Shown one piece after another: positions 8,112-17,373 of a stretch of DNA of 64,000 nt. Source of the DNA: Robiginitomaculum sp. (GTDB lineage: Bacteria > Pseudomonadota > Alphaproteobacteria > Caulobacterales > Maricaulaceae); the NCBI GenBank assembly GCA_015485155.1, contig WFUF01000019.1:1-64000 (forward strand), written 5' to 3'. Made by a program: the position numbers and the translations under genes. Under the pieces are notes generated by a model. That model saw only the letters and a list, made by a program, of their open reading frames with translations. It had not been told where the DNA came from and did not search any database. How positions within the stretch are numbered: the stretch's first letter is position 1; the number at the start of each line of letters is the position of its first letter.

Positions 8112-9433
8112 GCTCGGTTTTTTATCGAAATTTGAACAAGAATTATCCGCGGGCTGTTCGCTCCGATGGCATGTATATTTATGATGAAACCGGAAAATCA
8201 TATCTTGATATGAGTGGCGGTGCGGCGGTGTCCTGTTTGGGTCATCAGCATCCAAAGGTAACAAAGGCTTTATGCTCGCAAATCCAGAATATGAGTTTTG
8301 CCCACACCGCGTTCTTCTCCAATGAACCGCAGGAACAACTGGCCAGCTTGTTAGCGGATAAATTTGCAGAGGCAGGGGCCAGGGTTTATTTTACCGCCGG
8401 TGGTTCGGAGGCCAATGAAACGGCTATTAAGATGGCCTGGCAGTATTGGCAGGCACTGGGCCAACACAAAAAAACCAAAATCATCAGTCGTGTGCACAGC
8501 TATCACGGCAATACATTTGCCGCTTTGTCCGCCAGTGGCAACCTTCCCCGGCGCCGGGATATGGGAGATCTGCTTATTGAATGGCCAAGAATTGAGCCTT
8601 GTTATGCCTATCGCCACCAACGGGCAGATGAAAGCGAGGCTGCGTATTCCATGCGATCTGCTTTTGCTCTTGAAAGGGCTATTCAGGCAGAAGGTGCCGA
8701 CACCATAGCTGCGTTTATTGCTGAACCTGTGGTCGGGGCATCTTTGGGGGTTGTTCCAGCTACAAGCGGGTATTTTGCTAAAATCCGGGAAATATGTGAC
8801 CGCTATGACATTGTGCTTATTGCTGATGAGATTATGTGCGGCTCCGGCAGAACGGGTACGTTCTTTGCTCATGAACAAGATGATTTTCTGCCGGATATTG
8901 TAACGATGGCCAAAGGGATTGCCGGTGGCTATCAACCACTGGCAGCAACTCTTGCCCGTACCAAAATTCACAAGGTGTTTGCCGCAAGTAAATCTGGCTT
9001 TGCTCATGGGCATACCTATGTGGGCCATGCAAGCTCCTGTTCAGCCGGGCTGGCGGTGATCAGAACCATTGATGAAGAAGGCCTGCTTGATAATGTGCGC
9101 CATTATGGCAAGCAATTGCATGAGGCCTTAAAAGACGCATTTGCCGAGCATCCGTTCATTGGTGATATTCGCGGGCGCGGTTTGTTTCAGGGACTGGAAA
9201 TCGTTGCCGACAGGCAGAGTAAAAAGCCCTTTGATGATGATTTGAAAATCACCTCCCGCCTGCATCAATTGACCATGAAACACAGTCTGATCTGTTATCC
9301 CGGCGGCGGTTCTGCCCGTGACCGTCTGGGTAGCCATATATTGCTGGCTCCGCCATATATTCTTGCCGATATTCATATTGAGCAATTAATTGAAAAACTG
9401 CAGACAATTTTTGCCGAGCTGTTTGATGTCTGA
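8108..9433 (+). CDS. Class III PLP-dependent aminotransferase
   Basis: 441 residues from the ATG at 8108 (a TTG at 8090 would add six residues). Class III fold: GKSYLDMSGGAAVSCLGHQHPKV near the N-terminus, the YFTAGGSEANETAIKMA cofactor-phosphate region, HSYHGNTFAAL, the acidic motif LIADEIMCGSGRTGTFFAHE, the Schiff-base lysine in TMAKGIAGGYQPLA (Lys269) and the late RGRGLFQGLE. Members transaminate omega- or beta-amino groups and diamines; the substrate here is not evident. The stop overlaps the next gene by 8 bases, so it works with the beta-keto acid cleavage enzyme: presumably one makes the keto acid the other cleaves. Confidence 0.92.
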   Translation: MSSVFYRNLNKNYPRAVRSDGMYIYDETGKSYLDMSGGAAVSCLGHQHPKVTKALCSQIQNMSFAHTAFFSNEPQEQLASLLADKFAEAGARVYFTAGGSEANETAIKMAWQYWQALGQHKKTKIISRVHSYHGNTFAALSASGNLPRRRDMGDLLIEWPRIEPCYAYRHQRADESEAAYSMRSAFALERAIQAEGADTIAAFIAEPVVGASLGVVPATSGYFAKIREICDRYDIVLIADEIMCGSGRTGTFFAHEQDDFLPDIVTMAKGIAGGYQPLAATLARTKIHKVFAASKSGFAHGHTYVGHASSCSAGLAVIRTIDEEGLLDNVRHYGKQLHEALKDAFAEHPFIGDIRGRGLFQGLEIVADRQSKKPFDDDLKITSRLHQLTMKHSLICYPGGGSARDRLGSHILLAPPYILADIHIEQLIEKLQTIFAELFDV

Positions 9434-10223
9434 TCCATTTATTATCATTTCGGCACCCAATGGTGCCAGGCGCCAAAAACATGATCACCCGGCCCTGCCC
9501 ATTGCCCCCGAAGAATTGGCGGCCTGTGCTGAGGAAATTGTTGCTGCTGGAGCTGGTATTTTGCATTTGCACGTTCGTGATGAGAACAATCAGCATACAC
9601 TGGATACGGATCGTTATCGGGCAGCAATTTCAAAAATCAGAGCAGCGGTTGGTGATCAGATAATTATTCAGGCAACTTCTGAAGCTGTGGGCAGGTATTC
9701 TTCGGCACAACAAATGCAAATGGTTCGTGAATTGCGACCAGAAGCAGTGTCTTTGGCTTTGCGTGAGCTTTGTCCGCAGGAGCAGGATATAACTATTGCC
9801 GCCAGATTTTTTTCCTGGCTGCGCTCGGAGCGTATTTTTGCCCAGTATATTCTATATGATCGTGATGATCTCATCTGGTTTGAAACCTTGCGAAAGCAAG
9901 GGGTTTTTGCAGAAGAACAGCCATTTGTTTTACTGGTAATTGGCCGCGCGCCCCTGCCAGCGTCAAAGAGTTTGTTAAATGTTCACAGTGATGGCCCGTG
10001 GGCTAAATGCGGCTTTGGATTTTCTGAATTTGCCGTGGTTTGCGATGCTGTAGAAAATAACGGCCATGCCAGAGTTGGCTTTGAGAATAATATTCACCGC
10101 AAGGATGGCAGCTTGCTTGCGGATCACAGTGCAATGATCTCATTTTGCAAGGAACAAGCTAAAGGTGCCGGGCGCAAGATCGCCAATGCTGATATGATCC
10201 GCAAATTATTTTCGTTGGAATAA
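9426..10223 (+). CDS. Beta-keto acid cleavage enzyme (BKACE, DUF849)
   Basis: 265 residues from the ATG at 9426, which overlaps the aminotransferase stop and starts MSDPFIIISAPNGARRQKHDHPALP. The motif ILHLHVRDENNQHTLD carries the HxHxR zinc-binding and substrate signature of BKACE/Kce enzymes, which condense a beta-keto acid with acetyl-CoA to give acetoacetate and a new acyl-CoA. Family usual length is about 270-310, so it is slightly short. Pairing with a class III aminotransferase suggests degradation of a beta-amino acid or diamine-derived compound; the actual substrate cannot be read from sequence. Confidence 0.85.
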   Translation: MSDPFIIISAPNGARRQKHDHPALPIAPEELAACAEEIVAAGAGILHLHVRDENNQHTLDTDRYRAAISKIRAAVGDQIIIQATSEAVGRYSSAQQMQMVRELRPEAVSLALRELCPQEQDITIAARFFSWLRSERIFAQYILYDRDDLIWFETLRKQGVFAEEQPFVLLVIGRAPLPASKSLLNVHSDGPWAKCGFGFSEFAVVCDAVENNGHARVGFENNIHRKDGSLLADHSAMISFCKEQAKGAGRKIANADMIRKLFSLE

Positions 10224-10253
10224 TCCATTTGCCCAATGCCTGCTGGGCAAAAC

Positions 10254-10291
10254 AAAAAGGCCGACCGGTTTCCCGATCGGCCTTTGTTTTC
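10254..10291. terminator. Bidirectional rho-independent terminator
   Basis: AAAGGCCGA and TCGGCCTTT form a 9-bp stem with A-rich sequence on the left and TTTGTTTT on the right. It lies between two convergent genes and can serve both. Confidence 0.85.
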
Positions 10292-10305
10292 ACTTTGTGA
10301 AATAC

Positions 10306-12723
10306 TTAGAACTTCACTTTGACATTTGCATACCATGAACCGCCTTCATAATTGGCAGCACTACGACGTGGGTATTGCAGACCAACGCTTAAGCGGTTGG
10401 CATTGGGAGGACCAATCTTGTCAACAAAGGTATTGAAGATGTTAGACCCGCCAACAGCAAGTCTGACCATATCATTGACATCATATCCAAGCTCGGCATC
10501 AAAGTAGATTGTAGCTCCGATTTTTGCACTTGGGTTGGTGATAGCACCGATCCGGCCACGCTCATCATAATGAACGCCATAATAGTTTGCACGGGCCATT
10601 ACGCTCCACTTGTCACCAATATAGGTATTAGTGCCAAGCACGAAGCGGATTTTTGGATAATTGTTTTCAATATCCTCAACCGTGCCGTCGCTTACCGGAG
10701 TAACCGGGCCTGTTGGTGTGATCACCTGTGACTGGCCTGTTACCTGTGTCTCATTATAGCTACCGGCAAATGACAGGTCAGTAGTTACATTGTCAGACCA
10801 GTCCCAGCTAGAGGTTAGGACAACATCAATACCTTGATGCTGAACATCCAGAGCATTGGTATAGAACGAGATGGTAGCTCCGGTTGTGCTTCCAGGAACT
10901 GGAATATCACCGGTACGATAAATCCGATCGGAAATATCGATTCTATAGCCATCAACAGTCAAGGTTGTTCTTTCGGACAGATCTGCAGTGAAACCAACGC
11001 TGAAGTTGTTGGATCTTTCCTCGGTAAGCGGTGCGCCACCAACAGCCAGGGCCGCAGGGCTTGTTGGAGGAACCAGACCCTCTTCAACCTGTAGTCCGGT
11101 TACACCATCAAATGTTGTGATAGTGGTGCGAACATTTGCCTGACCTGGTGTCGGAGCGTGGAAGCCGGTAGAAGCGGCAGCACGCAAATTGACACTGTCT
11201 GAAAGCGCAAAACGTCCAGCCAGTTTCCAGTTAAAGGTAGACCCAAAATCAGAGTAATCCTCAAACCTAAGGGCATATTGCAATAACAGGCGATCTGTTA
11301 CATCGTGTTCGACGTCCACATAGGCTGCATAATTGCTACGGGAGAACTGTCCCGCATCTGCCGGACGGAAGCCTGCAAGGCCGTTTGAGCCGTCTCCAAG
11401 ATAAGAATTTGGCTCACCGGCATTGATGGTGTAGGTTTCTTCGCGCCATTCACCACCAAAGGCAAAGTTGATATTTTCGGCAACTTCCTTAGAGAAATCG
11501 GCATTTACATTGACTTCACTTTGCTCATATCCACCAACCTGAAAATCACGCTGTGGAATCTGTAAGTTGGCGTCCAGTCCAAGGGATGGATTGATTGTGT
11601 TATACAGTGTGTAGTCCAGGGTGTTTTTGCCCCAGCCAGCACTGAAATCATAGTTCCAGCCGCCGCCAGTGTCACCCTTGACACCACCAACCAGACTAAA
11701 GTCTTGTTGTGCGCCGTCCAGATATGGCGTGTATCCAGCCGGCAGGCCAGTAAAGCCAAGAGCATTCAAAGTCTGCAGGGTTGAGTGTGCCGGGTTGCGG
11801 TAGAAGAAGCGATAGCGACCGTCTGTGTCGGCAAAGTTACCGTGGACATACAATTGCGCATTGCCTGAAAGATCAACCCCTGAGTTTAGGAAGAAGCGTG
11901 CACCGCTGGTTTCAGGTCGTCCCCAGGTTTGGGTAAATGGGGCATCACCAAACGGAGAATCACCACCAACATTGGGAACACCGGCATCAATAAGAGCTTG
12001 AGCATCCGGGCGGATAAGACCACGGGACAATGCTTCATTGTCGACATATTCACCACTAATGTTGATAAACCCATTATCGCCCAATGGCAGACCAACATTA
12101 CCAGCCAGCTTGTAACTTACTTCACCTTCGTAGAACTGACCATATTGGGCAATTGCTTCACCACCTTCACTTGAGTCTTTTAGGACGAAGTTGATTACGC
12201 CGGCAATCGCGTCGGATCCGTATTGGGCGGCAGCACCATCACGCAGAACCTCAACGCTTTTGAGAGCAATGCCGGGGATCATGGCAACATCTGGGGCCTG
12301 AGCGCCATTACCTGCTGCAGGAGCAAAGAACTGAACCAGTGCCGAGCGATGGCGGCGTTTTCCATTTACCAGAACCAGAGTCTGGTCAGAGGCCGTGCCG
12401 CGCAATGAGGTTGGGCGAACAAATGCGCTACCATCACCAGTTGCCGGCGTGGCAGTGTAAGATGGAACCAGAGTTCTCAGGCTGTCTGTAATATCAGCGA
12501 TATTACCCATGGCATTAAAGTCATCAGCCGGGATGACATCGACGGGAACCGTTGAGTCCTGAACTGATCTTGGTTTTGAGCTTCTAGAGCCGATTGTTAC
12601 GATTTCATCGACATAAGCCTCGTCTGATTCTTGCGTAAAGGCGGGAGTAGCAAACGCAAATGTGGCAGCAGATACAGCAACCCACATGGATGTTTGTTTT
12701 AGAGTTGATTTAAAATTGGTCAA
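10306..12723 (-). CDS. TonB-dependent outer membrane receptor
   Basis: 805 residues. A signal peptide ends about ATPAFTQE. A TonB box (DEIVTIGSR) follows, then a plug domain (STVPVDVIPADDF ... LRGTASDQTLVLVNGKRRHRSALVQF ... VEVLRDGAAAQYGSDAIAGVINFVLK), then a long beta-barrel ending in VKVKF, the aromatic-terminated strand of the Bam pathway. The start is TTG at 12723, supported by AGGGG 9 bases upstream and because only this start gives a proper basic n-region; the next ATG would lose it. The substrate is unknown: no siderophore, vitamin or sugar genes adjoin. A 26-base perfect palindrome lies about 165 bases upstream. Confidence 0.93.
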   Translation of the reverse strand: MTNFKSTLKQTSMWVAVSAATFAFATPAFTQESDEAYVDEIVTIGSRSSKPRSVQDSTVPVDVIPADDFNAMGNIADITDSLRTLVPSYTATPATGDGSAFVRPTSLRGTASDQTLVLVNGKRRHRSALVQFFAPAAGNGAQAPDVAMIPGIALKSVEVLRDGAAAQYGSDAIAGVINFVLKDSSEGGEAIAQYGQFYEGEVSYKLAGNVGLPLGDNGFINISGEYVDNEALSRGLIRPDAQALIDAGVPNVGGDSPFGDAPFTQTWGRPETSGARFFLNSGVDLSGNAQLYVHGNFADTDGRYRFFYRNPAHSTLQTLNALGFTGLPAGYTPYLDGAQQDFSLVGGVKGDTGGGWNYDFSAGWGKNTLDYTLYNTINPSLGLDANLQIPQRDFQVGGYEQSEVNVNADFSKEVAENINFAFGGEWREETYTINAGEPNSYLGDGSNGLAGFRPADAGQFSRSNYAAYVDVEHDVTDRLLLQYALRFEDYSDFGSTFNWKLAGRFALSDSVNLRAAASTGFHAPTPGQANVRTTITTFDGVTGLQVEEGLVPPTSPAALAVGGAPLTEERSNNFSVGFTADLSERTTLTVDGYRIDISDRIYRTGDIPVPGSTTGATISFYTNALDVQHQGIDVVLTSSWDWSDNVTTDLSFAGSYNETQVTGQSQVITPTGPVTPVSDGTVEDIENNYPKIRFVLGTNTYIGDKWSVMARANYYGVHYDERGRIGAITNPSAKIGATIYFDAELGYDVNDMVRLAVGGSNIFNTFVDKIGPPNANRLSVGLQYPRRSAANYEGGSWYANVKVKF

Positions 12724-13260
12724 TTTAATGTCCCCTGATTAAGATTATACGAGCCCGTGCCCGCAATTGCTTTATGTTTTTTACAACCATCGTCAATTCG
12801 CGACCGAACAATGCACAAGCCGTGCTTTTTAAGGCCAACATGCACATTGGCCAGTTTTTAGCTTCATACCCGATAAAAGCAAGAGTAATACCACAGGAAT
12901 TCCTGTGGTATTGTGTTTTGGCAACGGTTGCGAGCTGATTGAGAGAGTTTTTCGGCGCCATTTCACCTTTAAAGGGTGGTTTTAGGCAAAAAATTCCAAA
13001 TTTTCTCTGGTAACGTAAAGTTTACCCAATTCGCGGGTAAATCAGGGCTGTTTCAGCTTGTGGGCGAGGGATTGTGTCTGTGAAAACGTATTCATCTACA
13101 CAATTACCATCTTCTTGTGTTGTCGTGAATAAGCGCGTAATCTGGTCGTTGGATGTTTTTCGTTACGGGGATCTTGATACTAATATATTATTTGAGACCC
13201 CGGCAGACAGTCAGGATTGCCTAACCGGGCTATCGTTTAAACTTTAAGGAATATACAAGC
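12724..13260. other. Intergenic region with two dyad elements
   Basis: About 540 bases between the divergent TonB receptor and copper operon. A 78-codon minus-strand frame at 12725-12961 has no family features. Two inverted repeats stand out: a perfect palindrome at 12887-12912 and TTTACCC-N7-GGGTAAA at 13021-13041. Promoters for both directions should lie here; I could not assign -35/-10 elements with confidence. Confidence 0.6.
12887..12912. promoter_or_regulatory. Perfect 26-base palindrome, candidate operator
   Basis: AATACCACAGGAA is followed directly by its reverse complement, with no loop. A zero-loop palindrome in a divergent promoter region is more like a dimeric repressor site than a terminator. 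No T-run follows. Confidence 0.45.
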
Positions 13261-13863
13261 ATGACTCTTTTCCCATCAAACAATAAAATCACCGCGAACA
13301 AACGCGGACTTGCTGCCGCTTCGTTTGGCGCTGTTGCCGCCATTGCCCTAACGCTGTCGGCGCCTGCAATTGCCGGTCCCGGTGGCCATGGCGATCACGG
13401 CAATATGGAAGGCCATAAAATGAGCGCCCCCAAGTTCTCGTTTGGAGAACCTGCCCCGGACGCCACTCCTGACGTTCGTGTTGAAATGGACGCGCTGGAT
13501 ACTATGCGTTTTAGCCCGGAAACAGTTTCTGTAAAAGCTGGAAGCGTGGTTGAGTTTGTTGTTACCAACAAGGGCCAGATCCCTCACGCATGGTCAGTTG
13601 ATACTATTGAGGGCCAAAAGAAACACGAAGAAGGCATGAAGGACATGCCAATGTCCAATATGATGGGCCATATGGACGACGAACCGAACGGATTTGTACT
13701 AAAGGCCGGTGAAACCAAAAGCCTGATCTGGAAATTCAGCAAAAGCGGCACCTTGCAATTTGCTTGTCACCTGCCCGGACACTTTGATGCCGGCATGCAC
13801 AGCACACTTGAGGTTACCGGTGGTGATCATGATGACAAGGGCAAAAAAGCCCACCAACATTAA
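13261..13863 (+). CDS. Periplasmic cupredoxin (plastocyanin/azurin-like copper protein)
   Basis: 200 residues. The signal peptide runs to about IAG at 38, followed by a His/Met-rich stretch (GGHGDHGNMEGHKM). The C-terminal cupredoxin domain has complete type 1 copper ligands: His109 (IPHAWS), Cys169, His174 and Met179 (CHLPGHFDAGM, the C-x4-H-x4-M loop). A Met-rich insert (MKDMPMSNMMGHM) lies between them. The tail is His-rich. It probably binds or shuttles copper in the periplasm. First gene of the copper cluster, 39 bases before copA; AAGGA lies 11 bases upstream of the ATG. Confidence 0.88.
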   Translation: MTLFPSNNKITANKRGLAAASFGAVAAIALTLSAPAIAGPGGHGDHGNMEGHKMSAPKFSFGEPAPDATPDVRVEMDALDTMRFSPETVSVKAGSVVEFVVTNKGQIPHAWSVDTIEGQKKHEEGMKDMPMSNMMGHMDDEPNGFVLKAGETKSLIWKFSKSGTLQFACHLPGHFDAGMHSTLEVTGGDHDDKGKKAHQH

Positions 13864-13902
13864 TATCTTGTTCCTTAAGGTCTGATATCAACAGGGGTTT
13901 TT

Positions 13903-15795
13903 ATGTTTTCTCGACGACAAATTCTAGGCTCTGCTTCCGCTGGCGCGGCTTTGCTTGCCTCCGGCAATCTAATACCAGCATGGGCGCGCAGCGGCTCAGG
14001 TATCTGGCCACCAGCCGATCCAAGAACCGGCCCGCATGAATTTGATCTTGATATTGCCAAAACCCCGTTTTTTGTTGATGGCCGCGAAGGCTCTGCCGTA
14101 ACCTTAAATGGCGGTGTCCCCGGGCCGATAATGCGCTTCAAGGAAGGTGAAACCGTTACCATTCGGGTTCATAACAAACTTGACGAGACCACGTCCATTC
14201 ACTGGCACGGCATTTTGCTGCCCTTTGAAATGGACGGGGTTCCCGGGGTTTCTTTCCCCGGCATACCAGCGGGAGAAACCTTTACTTACAAATATAAAGT
14301 AGATCAGGCCGGAACCTATTGGTATCACAGCCACTCGGGCCTGCAGGAGCAATTGGGTTGTTATGGCCCGATGATCCTTGACCCGGCGGAACCTGATCCG
14401 GTCGCTTATGATCGCGAGCATGTGCTGGTGTTATCAGACTGGATGTTTGAAAATCCTTACAAGGTATTGGCCAAATTAAAGAAGCAAAGTGACTATCTAA
14501 ATTATCAGCAACGTACTGTTGGAACATTCTTTGAAGATGTGAAGAAAAAAGGCTTTGCTGCTACATGGCGGGATCGGATGTCATGGGGCAATATGCGTAT
14601 GACCCCTACCGATATCGCTGATATTACCGGTCACATATATACCTATATGATTAACGGCCATGGGCCGAGCGATAATTGGACAGGGCTGTTTCGTCCAGGT
14701 GAGCGGGTTCGATTGCGTATTATAAATGCCGCCACCATGAGCTATTTTAACTTCCGTATTCCGGGCCTTGAAATGACCGTGGTTCAGGCCGATGGCCAAA
14801 ATATTGAGCCGGTAACCGTTGATGAAATGCAAATTGCTGTTGCAGAAACCTATGACGTAATTGTGACACCAAAAGATGACCGGGCATATACTGTTTTTGC
14901 CGAGTCCATGGACAGAAGCGGTGCTGCACGAGCTACGCTTGCACCACGTCTGGGTATGAGTGCTGAAATTCCTGATCTGCGTGATCCACCCATGCGTACC
15001 ATGATGGATATGGGTATGGATCATGGCGATATGGATATGGGTGCCATGGACATGAACTCCGGTGAAGTCGATCATAGCAAAATGGATCATGGCGACATGG
15101 ATATGGGTTCCATGGATATGGGATCCGATGAGGTCGATCACAGTAAAATGAACCATGGTGATATGGATATGGATGCTGGTTCTATGGACATGAGTTCCAT
15201 GGATCACAGTAAAATGGGTCATGGCGGCATGGACATGGCCGGAGCCGGGCCGATTGTAGCCCGTCACGGCCCCGATCACCATGGGCCAGGCGCAATATCC
15301 GTTGCCGATGTACAGCGAAACCGTCTGGGCGAGCCGGGAACCGGTTTAAAGAATGTTGGTCACAGAGTGTTAGTGTACAATGATTTGCGTGCCTTAAAGC
15401 CGTACAACCAAAAGGCCCCCGATCGTGAGGTTGAACTACACTTAACCGGGAATATGGAACGCTATATGTGGTCATTTGACGGCAAGAAGTTTTCCGAGGT
15501 CAACAGTCCGATCCGGTTTTCACACAATGAAAGACTGCGGCTTATTCTGGTCAATGACACCATGATGGATCACCCGATCCATTTGCATGGTATGTGGATG
15601 GAATTGGAAAATGGCAATGGTGAGTATCTGCCACGCAAGCATACCATATCTGTAAAGCCCGCAGAGCGGGTTTCATTGCTGGTAACACCGGATGTTCCCG
15701 GACGCTGGGCATTTCATTGCCACCTCTTGTTTCATATGGATATGGGCATGTTCCGGGTTGTTGAAGTTTCACCATATGAGGGAGAAATCTTATGA
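13903..15795 (+). CDS. copA: Copper-resistance multicopper oxidase CopA
   Basis: 630 residues. A twin-arginine signal (SRRQILGSASAGAALLASG) shows export as a folded enzyme. Three cupredoxin domains carry the copper ligands: HWHG (100-103), HSHSG (142-146), HPIHLHG (about 557-563) and HCHLLFHMDMGM (about 605-616). Residues about 367-446 form a Met/Asp/His-rich insertion built of repeated MDHGDMDMG-like units, as in CopA/PcoA, expected to bind cuprous copper. It oxidises Cu(I) to the less toxic Cu(II) in the periplasm. The stop overlaps the copB ATG. Confidence 0.96.
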   Translation: MFSRRQILGSASAGAALLASGNLIPAWARSGSGIWPPADPRTGPHEFDLDIAKTPFFVDGREGSAVTLNGGVPGPIMRFKEGETVTIRVHNKLDETTSIHWHGILLPFEMDGVPGVSFPGIPAGETFTYKYKVDQAGTYWYHSHSGLQEQLGCYGPMILDPAEPDPVAYDREHVLVLSDWMFENPYKVLAKLKKQSDYLNYQQRTVGTFFEDVKKKGFAATWRDRMSWGNMRMTPTDIADITGHIYTYMINGHGPSDNWTGLFRPGERVRLRIINAATMSYFNFRIPGLEMTVVQADGQNIEPVTVDEMQIAVAETYDVIVTPKDDRAYTVFAESMDRSGAARATLAPRLGMSAEIPDLRDPPMRTMMDMGMDHGDMDMGAMDMNSGEVDHSKMDHGDMDMGSMDMGSDEVDHSKMNHGDMDMDAGSMDMSSMDHSKMGHGGMDMAGAGPIVARHGPDHHGPGAISVADVQRNRLGEPGTGLKNVGHRVLVYNDLRALKPYNQKAPDREVELHLTGNMERYMWSFDGKKFSEVNSPIRFSHNERLRLILVNDTMMDHPIHLHGMWMELENGNGEYLPRKHTISVKPAERVSLLVTPDVPGRWAFHCHLLFHMDMGMFRVVEVSPYEGEIL

Positions 15796-16547
15796 ACATT
15801 AGATACCCCTTGCTCTTGGTATCCTTAATGCTGTCTATGACCACTGCGGCTTTTGCTCAGGAATATCCGCCTACCGGATCCCCGGCCTCATGGCCACATC
15901 CATTGGATGATTCAATGACCTTCACCTTCTTTCAGGTTGATCGGGCTGAACTGGCATTTGATAATGGCGAGACCAGCTATCTGATGGATACTCAAGGCTG
16001 GATTGGCACTGATTTGAACAAATTCTGGTTCAAGGTTGAGGCTGATGGTGATTTTAATGGCAGTTTCGGTGAAGCAGAATTGCAGGGGCTCTACAGCCGG
16101 ATGATTTCTTCCTTTTTTGATTTTCAGGTGGGAATTCGCCAGGATATGGGCCCGGGGCTTGATCCAACCACTTATGCAGTAGCAGGAATTCAGGGACTGG
16201 CACCTTACTGGTTCGAGATTGATACTGCGCTTTTTTTAAGTGACAAGGGTGATCTTACCGGTCGGATGGAAGCCGAATACGATGTCCTGTTTACGCAGCG
16301 TCTCATCGGGCAGCCGCGTATGGAGGCCAGTGTCGCCGCGCAGGATGTGGTCAGTCAGGGTATTGGTTCAGGACTTAGCACTGTGGAGTTTGGTTTTCGG
16401 CTTCGGTACGAAATTAAACGTGAATTTGCGCCATATGTCGGTATTGAGTGGAGCAGCGCCGTTGGCAGAACCGCAGATTTTCGTCGTCTTGCAAACGAAC
16501 CGGTAGCAGCAACATCTGTGGTTGCTGGTATTCGGCTGTGGTTTTAG
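15792..16547 (+). CDS. copB: Copper-resistance outer membrane protein CopB
   Basis: 251 residues. A signal peptide ends at about TTAAFAQE and is followed by a beta-barrel of the CopB/PcoB type: DDSMTFTFFQVDRAELAFDNGETSYLMDTQGWIGTDLNKFWFKVEAD, LYSRMISSFFDFQVGIRQDM, and a final strand ending in RLWF. The Met/His-rich N-terminal spacer common in CopB is nearly absent, so this is a short form. ATGA overlap with the copA stop shows coupling. It acts with CopA to keep copper out of or sequestered from the periplasm. Confidence 0.93.
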   Translation: MNIRYPLLLVSLMLSMTTAAFAQEYPPTGSPASWPHPLDDSMTFTFFQVDRAELAFDNGETSYLMDTQGWIGTDLNKFWFKVEADGDFNGSFGEAELQGLYSRMISSFFDFQVGIRQDMGPGLDPTTYAVAGIQGLAPYWFEIDTALFLSDKGDLTGRMEAEYDVLFTQRLIGQPRMEASVAAQDVVSQGIGSGLSTVEFGFRLRYEIKREFAPYVGIEWSSAVGRTADFRRLANEPVAATSVVAGIRLWF

Positions 16548-16613
16548 TCTAAGCTGTTTTATCGGGTGTTCAAAGCGAGCATCTGTTGGGCAGATCATAA
16601 TCAGGAAATAAAT

Positions 16614-17330
16614 ATGAGTTCTCATGCTGTTACAATCCGCCGCCAGCCATATTTTATCTCTGGCCTGTTTTTTATTATTGCTCTGGTTTTTTGGGCGAGC
16701 GCATCAATTGCCGGCCCTGCGGGTCATGCATCTTCTGAAGATAAGGCTCCAACGGCTCAGTCAGCTGAAACCCTTGATCAAAACGGTACGCAAACTGCTC
16801 TTACCGATGCGGGCGCAACAGTAAATGAGGAGGAGGCCCCTAAGGAACATCCACACTGGGGCAGCTCACCTGACAGTTCAACATTCTCAAAAGTAGCATC
16901 CTATTTTGGCAAATTTCACCCTCTGCTTGTGCACTTTCCCATAGCGCTATTTTTAACCGCTGCTCTGGCGCAATTCCTGTTATTGATAAGTGTAGCCCCA
17001 AACTTTGCCGATACAGTTCGTTTTCTGGTTTGGCTGGCCACTGCTTCAATAGTGGTGGCAGCGGCCATGGGGTGGGGACATGCCGGGCCTCCGGTTGATT
17101 CTGAGGGGCCGGTAATGGTTGTTCATCGTGTCCTTGGAACCAGCATGGTTGTGCTTGCGTTTTTGACTGTCTGGTTTATGGAGCGGGCCAAAAAGAAATC
17201 CGCATCCAAATCAGTTTTTTTGTTTAATGCGCTCTTGTTTACCATGGCATTAAGTGTAGCCGTAAATGGATTTTTGGGCGGGGCATTGGCCCATGGTGGA
17301 TTAAAGCATTTATTGCCCGGTTTTGGTTAA
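16614..17330 (+). CDS. DUF2231 domain membrane protein
   Basis: 238 residues from the ATG at 16614 (AGGA seven bases upstream), not the earlier GTG at 16566. The N-terminus has one hydrophobic segment, followed by a polar linker (about 30-90) and a four-helix DUF2231 domain with KFHPLLVHFPIALFLTAAL, GWGHAGPPVDSEGPVMVVHRVLG and a final HGGLKHLLPGFG. The conserved histidines suggest metal or haem binding, unproven for this family. The position between copB and the sigma-factor module implies a role in copper handling. Confidence 0.8.
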   Translation: MSSHAVTIRRQPYFISGLFFIIALVFWASASIAGPAGHASSEDKAPTAQSAETLDQNGTQTALTDAGATVNEEEAPKEHPHWGSSPDSSTFSKVASYFGKFHPLLVHFPIALFLTAALAQFLLLISVAPNFADTVRFLVWLATASIVVAAAMGWGHAGPPVDSEGPVMVVHRVLGTSMVVLAFLTVWFMERAKKKSASKSVFLFNALLFTMALSVAVNGFLGGALAHGGLKHLLPGFG

Positions 17331-17373
17331 TATGTAAAATAGCCTGTAATTTAGCAAATTTTGGAGTATGCTT

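Noticed and set aside
12725-12961. 78-codon minus-strand frame before the TonB receptor
   Set aside because: No ribosome site, no domain; contains the 26-base palindrome, so it is promoter DNA.
14581-15282. 233-codon minus-strand frame within copA
   Set aside because: A shadow of the Met-rich repeat, rich in Ile/His/Thr because of the reverse strand of ATG/CAT codons.
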